From contig JAAZOA010000083.1 of NCBI GenBank assembly GCA_012798055.1, positions 1 to 5,009 on the forward strand: a DNA stretch of 5,009 nucleotides, written 5' to 3'. Below, piece by piece: positions 1 through 4,630 of this stretch (the stretch's first letter is position 1; each line of letters begins with the position of its first letter). Origin of the DNA: Syntrophomonadaceae bacterium. Lineage in GTDB: Bacteria; Bacillota; Syntrophomonadia; Syntrophomonadales; Syntrophomonadaceae. A program made the position numbers and the translations under genes. The notes beneath the pieces were generated by a model, which searched no databases, was not told the origin of the DNA, and saw nothing but the letters and a program-made list of their open reading frames with translations.

Positions 1-55
1 ACTGGACACAGAACTTGCCGTTTCCAGCTTCATATCCACATTCTGTGCAAATCAC
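1..55 (-). CDS. Zinc-ribbon protein, N-terminal fragment (cut by the left edge)
   Basis: Only the first 18 codons lie in the window, starting at GTG (55-53). They read VICTECGYEAGNGKFCVQ. The pattern CxxCG, then a short polar loop, then KFC matches the first knuckle and the start of the second knuckle of a small N-terminal zinc ribbon (Cys3, Cys6 and Cys16; the fourth Cys would lie just outside). The start is supported by a strong Shine-Dalgarno at 64-71 with 8 nt spacing. An in-frame TTG at 61 sits too close to that site. It follows the neighbouring zinc-ribbon gene by 22 nt on the same strand, so the two are probably co-transcribed. Such N-terminal ribbons front many unrelated Firmicute proteins, including membrane proteins and DUF-domain proteins, so the function cannot be given from this fragment. 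Confidence 0.7.
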   Translation of the reverse strand, partial: MICTECGYEAGNGKFCVQ

Positions 56-63
56 AGGCAATA

Positions 64-71
64 CCTCCTTT
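64..71 (-). promoter_or_regulatory. Shine-Dalgarno for the edge zinc-ribbon gene
   Basis: On the minus strand the sequence reads AAAGGAGG followed by TATTGCCT and then GTG. This near-perfect anti-16S match, with 8 nt spacing, is the main reason for calling a gene at the left edge with a GTG start. It lies in the short gap right after the TAG stop of the upstream gene, which suggests translation of both from one mRNA. Confidence 0.7.
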
Positions 72-77
72 CCAAAT

Positions 78-515
78 CTATTGGGCCTTCTGCCCGCATT
101 CTCCGCAGAATGCAGATCCTTCGGCCAAAGCAGCCCCGCAATTGCCGCAGAATCTACCCGCCTGAGCACCAGGAACAGTTTCGGCAGGAGTTGGAGTGTT
201 TGCCGCCATTGTTTCGGTCGTTTGGCGACCCTGGCCGCTCTTCATCTCGCTGATTTTGGCTTCAAATCCGGCAATCGCCTGGAGGTGAGCCCCGATGCTC
301 GTCAATTCATCACTCAGAATATCCGGCATGGTCTGCCCTGCCTGATACATAGCCAAAATCTTGTCGCCTATTTGTCGCTTGGCCTCATCAATAGCAGTTT
401 TTTCCTTGGAGATTGCGAAGTTGAGTTTGTTGACTTCCACCAATTCAGCCGCCTTTTCGGATGCGTCCTGTACGCCCTCGCTGATTTTTTTGCCTAAGTC
501 CTTGAAAAACGCCAT
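78..515 (-). CDS. Helical protein with a C-terminal zinc ribbon, function unknown
   Basis: The product is 145 residues. Residues 1-95 are predicted mostly helical and charged, beginning MAFFKDLGKKISEG, with coiled-coil-like stretches around 17-57 and 65-93. A Gly/Thr/Pro/Ala-rich linker spans about 94-120. A zinc ribbon closes the protein, with Cys123, Cys126, Cys137 and Cys140 as two CxxCG knuckles. There is no signal peptide or membrane segment, so it is probably cytosolic. The ATG at 515 was chosen because GGAGG precedes it by about 8 nt. The longer reading frame, up to 626, would run through the likely promoter and has no good ribosome site. Similar small helix-plus-zinc-ribbon proteins occur widely in Clostridia and Bacilli without an assigned role. 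The ribbon probably binds a structural zinc and mediates protein or nucleic-acid contacts (inference). The next gene, 22 nt downstream, also begins with a zinc ribbon. Confidence 0.85.
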   Translation of the reverse strand: MAFFKDLGKKISEGVQDASEKAAELVEVNKLNFAISKEKTAIDEAKRQIGDKILAMYQAGQTMPDILSDELTSIGAHLQAIAGFEAKISEMKSGQGRQTTETMAANTPTPAETVPGAQAGRFCGNCGAALAEGSAFCGECGQKAQ

Positions 516-553
516 AAATCCAACCTCCTCTTTATCCAGATTGTTCCTGAATA

Positions 554-582
554 TACATATACTACCGGATAAACCCTCACAA
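554..582 (-). promoter_or_regulatory. Probable sigma-A promoter of the zinc-ribbon gene pair
   Basis: On the minus strand, TTGTGA (582-577) is separated by exactly 17 nt from TATGTA (559-554). Both are partial matches to the -35 and -10 consensus. Transcription would start near 547, giving a leader of about 30 nt before the ATG at 515. It lies just downstream of the terminator of the previous gene, which fits an independent transcription unit. This is seen by pattern only. Confidence 0.5.
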
Positions 583-624
583 ATATATTTGCTGCCATCG
601 CAGCTGATGTGCCACACTTTCATC

Positions 625-651
625 AAAAAACGAGCCGCAAGACTCGTTTTT
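625..651 (-). terminator. Intrinsic terminator after the ABM-family monooxygenase gene
   Basis: A perfect 9-bp inverted repeat (626-634 with 643-651) has arms AAAAACGAG and CTCGTTTTT around an 8-nt loop. The loop can form one further C-G pair closing a GCAA-type tetraloop on the plus strand. Read on the minus strand the stem runs into six Ts. It begins about 40 nt past the TGA stop of the 691-978 gene. The symmetric A/T flanks could also work in the other direction, but no plus-strand gene runs into it. Confidence 0.85.
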
Positions 652-690
652 AGTATCGTTATCTAAAGCATAATCATTCCAGTTTTCTGA

Positions 691-978
691 TCAAATAACC
701 TTCCTGCATATGACTGTCTCAGGTTCCCGGGTCAGCCAGCCGATGGAATAGGTATATGCTCTCTTATAAGCCGGGGACTCCAAGTGATTCTGATAAGCTT
801 GCTCATCATCCCATTTGCCGATCATGAAACACACGTTTTCATTGTTCTTGTCCACAAACACATTATAGGCATGGCAAGCCGGTTCTTTCCGGTATTCTTC
901 CACTATCTCAGCCCAACCTTCAATGAAAACCGACAACTTGCCAGGCTTTAGACTCAGTTCCGATATGACGGTGATCAT
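691..978 (-). CDS. Putative quinol monooxygenase, ABM / YgiN family
   Basis: The 95-residue product has the size and layout of a single antibiotic-biosynthesis-monooxygenase domain, a dimeric ferredoxin-like alpha/beta barrel. Visible family marks are an opening beta strand followed by KPGK (11-14), a helix with F18, EEYRKEPACHAY (27-38, matching the usual ExxRxEPGCxxY), KWDDEQAYQNHLESP (55-69, matching the W-x-S-x-EA-xxxH-xxSP region, with W56 and H65) and a C-terminal strand. Characterised members, such as E. coli YgiN, act on quinols or other small aromatics without a cofactor; others degrade heme or have no known substrate. The substrate here cannot be told. The ATG start has AAAGGAG 7 nt upstream. 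The gene is a lone unit with its own promoter and terminator, divergent from thrS. A cytosolic protein is expected. Confidence 0.85.
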   Translation of the reverse strand: MITVISELSLKPGKLSVFIEGWAEIVEEYRKEPACHAYNVFVDKNNENVCFMIGKWDDEQAYQNHLESPAYKRAYTYSIGWLTREPETVICRKVI

Positions 979-1010
979 ACGATCACTCCTTTCAAGGTAA
1001 AGTCAACTTA

Positions 1011-1016
1011 ATTATA
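1011..1016 (-). promoter_or_regulatory. Extended -10 promoter of the ABM-family gene
   Basis: On the minus strand a perfect TATAAT (1016-1011) is preceded by TGA, giving an extended -10 element (TGnTATAAT). Only a poor -35 is visible (TTGTGG with a short 15-nt spacer), which is common for extended -10 promoters. Transcription would start near 1004, about 26 nt before the ATG at 978. Confidence 0.65.
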
Positions 1017-1117
1017 TCAAAGAAACCCAGGCCACAATAGTCATGAAGGTAGTACCTGCGGGCATTGAATTAGTTAATTGACTGGGCATGATGAAAGGTT
1101 TGGGAGGGGGGATTTGT

Positions 1118-1146
1118 TTGCGGGAGATGTTTAAATCTGTTATTCT
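1118..1146 (+). promoter_or_regulatory. Possible promoter of thrS
   Basis: TTGCGG (1118-1123) and TATTCT (1141-1146) are 17 nt apart. The -10 is preceded by TGT, making an extended -10 element. The start would be near 1153, leaving a leader of about 107 nt before thrS. The hexamers are only partial consensus matches, so this is the best candidate rather than a firm call. The rest of the 979-1259 gap holds no gene that I can support. Confidence 0.4.
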
Positions 1147-1204
1147 ATTGAGATAGCAAGGTTGGATTCAGTTAGGACCATAGACGTGAAATTAAGCAAG
1201 AATC

Positions 1205-1224
1205 GGGTATGATCAGGTCATCCC
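1205..1224 (+). other. Small hairpin in the thrS leader
   Basis: GGG (1205-1207) and ATGA (1209-1212) pair with TCAT (1218-1221) and CCC (1222-1224), with one bulged T at 1208 and a 5-nt loop. No T-run follows, so it is not a terminator. It ends 23 nt before the thrS Shine-Dalgarno. It may influence translation or mRNA stability, but no role can be shown from the sequence. Confidence 0.3.
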
Positions 1225-1259
1225 ATCCCAACTGGTTATGTAAATCTGGAGGTGTAGAA

Positions 1260-3170
1260 ATGGTTCATATCAATATGAAGGATGGCAGCCAACGCGAATT
1301 CGCAGATGGAGTTACTCTTTTGCAGGTGGCGGAGAGTATCAGCCCGAAAATGGCAAAAAACGCGGTGGCTGCTTTATTTAATGGAAAACTAACTGACCTG
1401 AACGCTGAGGTGTTCAATGACGGCCAACTGGAGATACTTGGCTGGGAAGATGAGAAAGCCAGGGACGTATATCGCCATTCTTCATCTCATATCATGGCTC
1501 AGGCAATAAAAAGACTGTGGCCTGATGCCAAATATGCCATTGGACCTGCTGTCGACAAGGGTTTTTATTACGATTTCGATACTATGCATACTTTTACACC
1601 TGATGATTTCAAACAGATCGAATCCGAAATGGAATCCATAATTAAGAGCGACTATCCCATAATTCGCCGGGAAATGTCCAGGGAAGAAGCCCTGCTGTTT
1701 TTCAGGGAGAGAAATGAAGACTATAAAGTCGAGTTGATAGAAGCCCTGCCTGAAGATGCGATTATCAGCGTTTATCAACAAGGTGAATTTGTGGACCTTT
1801 GCGCAGGTCCCCACCTGCCTTCCACTGGCAGAGTCAAGGCTATTAAGCTGATGAGTGTAGCCGGTGCATACTGGCGGGGCAATGAAAACAACAAGATGCT
1901 GCAGCGCATCTACGCCACATCATTTCCTAAAAAAGCCATGTTGGATGATTACCTGCACAAGCTGGAAGAAGCCAAAAAACGGGATCATCGCAAATTGGGC
2001 CGGGAATTAGGCTTGTTTGTGTTGTTGGACGAGGGGCCTGGTTTTCCGTTCTTCCTGCCCAAAGGCATGATACTGCGCAATGAGCTGGAGAGATTCTGGC
2101 GGGAAGAACACCAAAAAGCCGGATATTCCGAGGTGCGCACACCGATAATACTCAATGAGGAGCTGTGGCATCGATCTGGTCACTGGGAGAATTACAAGGA
2201 GAACATGTATTTTACCGTGATCGACGAAGAAAACTATTGCGTAAAGCCCATGAACTGCCCGGGAGGGATGCTGGTTTACAAACAGAACCTGCACAGCTAC
2301 CGGGAACTGCCTTTGCGGGTAGGGGAGATGGGCCTGGTGCACCGCCATGAACTTTCCGGGGTACTGCACGGTTTAATGAGGGTAAGGGCCTTTACCCAGG
2401 ACGATGCCCATATATTTATGCTGCCCGAACAGATGGTTGCCGAGATCAAGGGAGTCATTGACCTGGTAGACAAATTCTATGGTTTGTTCGGATTTCCCTA
2501 TCATGTGGAGCTTTCAACCCGGCCTGAGAAGTCTATGGGCTCGGCGGAGGCTTGGGAATTAGCCACCAACACCTTAAAACAAGCCCTTGATGAAAGAGGG
2601 TTGCCCTATAAAATCAATGAGGGTGACGGGGCTTTCTACGGTCCCAAGATAGATTTTCACTTGCAGGATTCACTGGACCGGACCTGGCAATGCGGCACCA
2701 TCCAGTTGGACTTCCAAATGCCGGAGAAATTTGATCTGACCTATATAGGTGAGGATGGGGAAAGACATCGACCGGTAATGATCCACCGGGTCATATATGG
2801 CAGCATCGAAAGGTTTATCGGTATTTTGACCGAACATTTTGCTGGGGCATTTCCGGCCTGGCTGGCTCCGGTGCAGGTGAGGGTGCTGCCCATAACCGAA
2901 AGGCAGCACGAACATGCTGGCCGGATATTGGCAGAACTGAATGAAAAGGGGATCAGGGCTGACGTAGACAAGCGCAGTGAAAAAATAGGCTACAAAATCA
3001 GGGAAGGGCAGCTGCAAAAGATCCCGTACCTGCTGGTGGTAGGGGACAAGGAAGTCGGATCCGGCAGTGTTGCAGTTCGCCACCGCAGAGAAGGGGACTT
3101 GGGTGCCATGGCGATGGATGATTTTGTGGGAATGATCCTGCAGGAAATCACTAGCCGGTCTATCAGATAG
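1260..3170 (+). CDS. thrS: Threonine--tRNA ligase
   Basis: This class II aminoacyl-tRNA synthetase charges tRNA-Thr with threonine using ATP, in the cytosol. The product is 636 residues, the usual full length. Domains in order are: TGS (about 1-61); the editing domain that hydrolyses mischarged Ser-tRNA-Thr, with HSSSH (His73, His77) and CAGPH (Cys181, His185); the catalytic core (about 240-535) with zinc ligands Cys333 (MNCPGG), His384 (DDAHIF) and His509 (MIHR), motif 2 around HRHE (361-364) and motif 3 GSIERFIGIL (514-523); and the C-terminal anticodon-binding domain (about 537-636). All key residues are present, so it should be active in both charging and editing. The start at 1260 is chosen because GGAGGTG (1248-1254) precedes it by 5-7 nt. 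An in-frame ATG at 1209 would add 17 residues unlike the family and has no ribosome site. It precedes the IF3 operon, with no clear terminator between them. Confidence 0.98.
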   Translation: MVHINMKDGSQREFADGVTLLQVAESISPKMAKNAVAALFNGKLTDLNAEVFNDGQLEILGWEDEKARDVYRHSSSHIMAQAIKRLWPDAKYAIGPAVDKGFYYDFDTMHTFTPDDFKQIESEMESIIKSDYPIIRREMSREEALLFFRERNEDYKVELIEALPEDAIISVYQQGEFVDLCAGPHLPSTGRVKAIKLMSVAGAYWRGNENNKMLQRIYATSFPKKAMLDDYLHKLEEAKKRDHRKLGRELGLFVLLDEGPGFPFFLPKGMILRNELERFWREEHQKAGYSEVRTPIILNEELWHRSGHWENYKENMYFTVIDEENYCVKPMNCPGGMLVYKQNLHSYRELPLRVGEMGLVHRHELSGVLHGLMRVRAFTQDDAHIFMLPEQMVAEIKGVIDLVDKFYGLFGFPYHVELSTRPEKSMGSAEAWELATNTLKQALDERGLPYKINEGDGAFYGPKIDFHLQDSLDRTWQCGTIQLDFQMPEKFDLTYIGEDGERHRPVMIHRVIYGSIERFIGILTEHFAGAFPAWLAPVQVRVLPITERQHEHAGRILAELNEKGIRADVDKRSEKIGYKIREGQLQKIPYLLVVGDKEVGSGSVAVRHRREGDLGAMAMDDFVGMILQEITSRSIR

Positions 3171-3184
3171 TTGCCGTTAAACAG

Positions 3185-3213
3185 TTGCGTTTTGCCTATC
3201 AGTATGATACTAT
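3185..3213 (+). promoter_or_regulatory. Probable promoter of the infC-rpmI-rplT operon
   Basis: TTGCGT (3185-3190) lies 17 nt before TACTAT (3208-3213), which is preceded by TGA as an extended -10. Transcription would start near 3220, just ahead of the first paired segment of the proposed L20 leader. That placement supports the call more than the hexamers do. Read-through from thrS could add to expression, as no terminator is evident after the thrS stop. Confidence 0.5.
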
Positions 3214-3341
3214 TGCCAATGGACATAGCAAAGCAGGAGCTCAGCTTCTCACCTTACAACTGCCGTTCGTAAGGTCATCAATAACAGGCTCCCATATGGC
3301 CCGGATTTGGTGCAGATGGGCGGCAGGCTGTGAATTGATTA

Positions 3342-3368
3342 AGAAGCGGGTTTTTGAAACCCGCTTTT
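3342..3368 (+). terminator. Attenuator terminator upstream of infC
   Basis: A perfect 10-bp stem, AAGCGGGTTT (3344-3353) with AAACCCGCTT (3357-3366), has a 3-nt loop (or 5 nt with a 9-bp stem) and runs into a short T-run (3365-3368). It can gain a G-T and an A-T pair at the base. It lies about 28 nt before the infC start, and its 5' arm is complementary to an upstream segment (3244-3249). That fits a conditional attenuator rather than a simple end for thrS, whose stop is about 175 nt upstream. Confidence 0.8.
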
Positions 3369-3379
3369 CCACATTTATT

Positions 3380-3388
3380 AGGGGGTGA
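3380..3388 (+). promoter_or_regulatory. infC Shine-Dalgarno, which sets the ATA start
   Basis: AGGGGGTGA pairs well with the 16S tail (AGGAGGTGA with one G-U wobble). It ends 7 nt before ATA (3396-3398). No ATG, GTG or TTG in the infC frame lies at a suitable distance, so this site points to the ATA as the initiation codon. Confidence 0.7.
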
Positions 3389-3395
3389 ATTTCTT

Positions 3396-3929
3396 ATAAG
3401 CAAGGATTGGAGAGTCAACGAAGATATCCGGGTCAAGGAAGTCAGATTGGTCAGTGAAGACGGAGAACAGTTGGGGATAGTGCCCATACGCGAGGCTCTG
3501 GCTCTGGCGGAGGAAAAAGGGGTAGATCTGGTTGAGGTGGCTCCTTCCGCAAAACCGCCGGTTTGCCGTATGATGGATTATGGCAAATTCAAGTTTGAAC
3601 AGAGCAAGCGGGAAAAGGAATCGCGGAAAAAGCAGAAGATCATCTCCATCAAAGAGGTCAAAATGCGGCCCAATATAGAAGAACATGACTTCCAGGTCAA
3701 GGCTAAAAATGCACGCAAGTTTTTAACTGCGGGAGACAAACTCAAATTTACCATCATGTTCCGCGGGCGCCAGATCACTCATCCGGAACTAGGGGAAAAA
3801 CTGTGCATACAACTGGCCAAGGAATTATCCGATATATCTTCGGTTGAAAAGAGCCCAAAAGTTGAAGGGCGCAATATGGTCATGATTCTAGTTCCCAAAC
3901 TAGACAAAGATAAAAGCGAAAACGAATAA
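3396..3929 (+). CDS. infC: Translation initiation factor IF-3 (ATA start)
   Basis: IF3 binds the 30S subunit, blocks premature joining of 50S and checks start codon and initiator tRNA. The product is 177 residues, a normal length. The N-terminal domain begins SKDWRVNEDIRVKEVRLV, as in Firmicute IF3s, and runs to about 70. RMMDYGKFKF (58-67) matches the IF3 signature. A lysine-rich linker (about 71-82) leads to the C-terminal domain (about 83-168) with IEEHDFQVKAKNARKFL (94-110) and FRGRQITHPELG (122-133). The start is placed at ATA, read as Met by initiator tRNA, because it directly precedes the conserved SKD and fits the ribosome site. A TTG at 3354 in the same frame lies in the loop of the attenuator hairpin without a ribosome site. 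AUU and similar starts in infC are the known basis of IF3 autoregulation. It heads the operon with rpmI, 18 nt downstream. Confidence 0.95.
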   Translation: MSKDWRVNEDIRVKEVRLVSEDGEQLGIVPIREALALAEEKGVDLVEVAPSAKPPVCRMMDYGKFKFEQSKREKESRKKQKIISIKEVKMRPNIEEHDFQVKAKNARKFLTAGDKLKFTIMFRGRQITHPELGEKLCIQLAKELSDISSVEKSPKVEGRNMVMILVPKLDKDKSENE

Positions 3930-3947
3930 AAGGAGGACATTTCCAAG

Positions 3948-4145
3948 ATGCCAAAAATGAAGACCCACCGCGGAGCCGCGAAAAGATTTAAAAAGACCGG
4001 TACAGGCATGATAAAAAGAGCCAAGGCCTACGCCAGCCACCTGCTCACCGGCAAGAGCCCCAAAAGAAAGCGGAAACTGCGCCAAGCCGGTTTGGTCAGC
4101 GAAGTGGAACAGAAAAATATTTCTAAATTGATTCCTTACAAATAG
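3948..4145 (+). CDS. rpmI: 50S ribosomal protein L35
   Basis: A 65-residue, very basic protein, the usual size for bL35 of the large ribosomal subunit. It opens with the family block MPKMKTHRGAAKRFKKTGTG and holds the KAYASHLLTGKSPKRKRKLR stretch (25-44), ending in LIPYK. The ATG at 3948 is preceded by AGGAGG (3931-3936), which directly follows the infC stop codon, with a longish 11-nt gap. It sits between infC and rplT with short spacers (18 and 19 nt), the standard operon order, so all three are expected from one transcript under the upstream leader. Nothing is odd in length or sequence. Confidence 0.98.
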   Translation: MPKMKTHRGAAKRFKKTGTGMIKRAKAYASHLLTGKSPKRKRKLRQAGLVSEVEQKNISKLIPYK

Positions 4146-4164
4146 ATTAGGGGAGGACAAATAG

Positions 4165-4518
4165 ATGCCGAGAGTAAAGCGCGGAGTAATCACCCACAGA
4201 AGACACAAGAAAATATTGAAGCTGGCCAAAGGTTATTTCGGAAGCAAGCATAAATTGTTTAAAGTTGCCAATCAGCAGGTAATGAAATCCGGAGCCTATG
4301 CCTATGCCCACCGTAAGTTGAAGAAGAGAGAATTCAGGCAGCTATGGATCGCACGGATAAATGCAGCAGCTCGTGAAAACGGGACGACTTACAGCCGCAT
4401 GATGCATGGCCTCAAGGTTGCCGGAATCGATATTAATCGTAAAGTACTGGCTGAACTGGCCATTGCCGATCCCCAAGGATTTGCCGAGCTGGCCGATGTG
4501 GCCAAAAAGGCGGTTTAG
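4165..4518 (+). CDS. rplT: 50S ribosomal protein L20
   Basis: bL20 is needed early in large-subunit assembly and binds 23S rRNA. It is also the known repressor of its own operon, acting on the leader or operator RNA. The product is 117 residues, the normal length. It has the long basic N-terminal extension MPRVKRGVITHRRHKKILKL, and the globular part carries the family signature around RQLWIARINAAAR (58-70, with Trp61). The ATG at 4165 follows GGGGAGG (4150-4156) by 8 nt. It is the last gene of the infC-rpmI-rplT operon, followed by a strong intrinsic terminator. Its expected target is the leader at 3220-3395. Confidence 0.98.
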   Translation: MPRVKRGVITHRRHKKILKLAKGYFGSKHKLFKVANQQVMKSGAYAYAHRKLKKREFRQLWIARINAAARENGTTYSRMMHGLKVAGIDINRKVLAELAIADPQGFAELADVAKKAV

Positions 4519-4545
4519 ATACTGATTCACGCAATGATATGATTT

Positions 4546-4573
4546 AAGCATGGCTGCACAGCCATGCTTTTTT
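4546..4573 (+). terminator. Intrinsic terminator of the infC-rpmI-rplT operon
   Basis: AAGCATGGCTG (4546-4556) and CAGCCATGCTT (4559-4569) form a perfect inverted repeat (10 bp closing a GCAC tetraloop). A run of six Ts follows (4568-4573). It starts 28 nt after the rplT stop. It separates the ribosomal-protein operon from the methyltransferase gene. Confidence 0.95.
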
Positions 4574-4597
4574 ACTAGGGAAAATTAAGCCCGTGAT

Positions 4598-4603
4598 TAT
4601 AAT
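4598..4603 (+). promoter_or_regulatory. Possible -10 element of the methyltransferase gene
   Basis: A perfect TATAAT lies in the 57-nt gap between the terminator and the next start codon. No good -35 is present at 16-18 nt upstream, and the TG lies one base too far for a standard extended -10. A start near 4610 would leave about 20 nt before the ATG, including the GGAGGG ribosome site. The strong terminator just before it makes some promoter here likely. Confidence 0.45.
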
Positions 4604-4630
4604 GATATTGGTAAACCTGGAGGGAACTGG

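Larger units (their letters stand above)
3220..3395 (+). promoter_or_regulatory. Ribosomal protein L20 leader (attenuation element)
   Basis: The untranslated region before infC can fold in two exclusive ways. Fold A has GGAGC (3236-3240) with GCTCC (3288-3292), enclosing ACCTTAC (3251-3257) with GTAAGGT (3269-3275), and leaves the terminator hairpin at 3344-3366 free. Fold B pairs GCTTCT (3244-3249) with AGAAGC (3342-3347), CTGCCG (3260-3265) with CGGCAG (3321-3326) and CCCAT (3291-3295) with ATGGG (3316-3320). These pairings are nested, and the first takes up the 5' arm of the terminator. In Bacillus subtilis this operon is known to be controlled by L20 through transcription attenuation, with L20 stabilising an anti-antiterminator. 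By analogy, L20 would favour fold A and termination, and fold B would be the antiterminator. The pairings are seen directly; the L20 role is inferred from operon identity and known Firmicute practice. Confidence 0.75.

Noticed and set aside
516..626. N-terminal extension of the zinc-ribbon protein by 37 residues, starting at 626 on the minus strand
   Set aside because: The extension would be encoded across the likely promoter and has no ribosome site. The ATG at 515 has a strong GGAGG at proper spacing and begins a family-like N-terminus.
15..666. Long plus-strand frames at 15-497 and 361-666
   Set aside because: They are antisense to the zinc-ribbon gene, lack ribosome sites and give low-complexity products with no recognisable domain.
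1088..1156. Short plus-strand frame of 22 codons (ATG ATG AAA ...) upstream of thrS
   Set aside because: It has no ribosome site, no Thr-rich codons that would suggest a leader peptide, and it overlaps the likely thrS promoter.
1209..1259. Earlier thrS start at 1209
   Set aside because: No Shine-Dalgarno precedes it, the added residues are unlike the TGS-domain start, and the ATG at 1260 has GGAGGTG at good spacing.
1482..3226. Several minus-strand frames of 70-137 codons across thrS
   Set aside because: They are shadows of a complete, highly conserved gene on the other strand, and none has domain features or a convincing ribosome site.
3292..3299. Palindrome CCATATGG as a possible operator
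   Set aside because: It sits inside the transcribed leader, where its bases are better explained by the alternative RNA pairings; an 8-bp palindrome alone is weak evidence.
3354..3395. TTG start for infC at 3354
   Set aside because: It lies in the loop of a strong hairpin without a ribosome site, and the encoded residues are not part of the IF3 family N-terminus.
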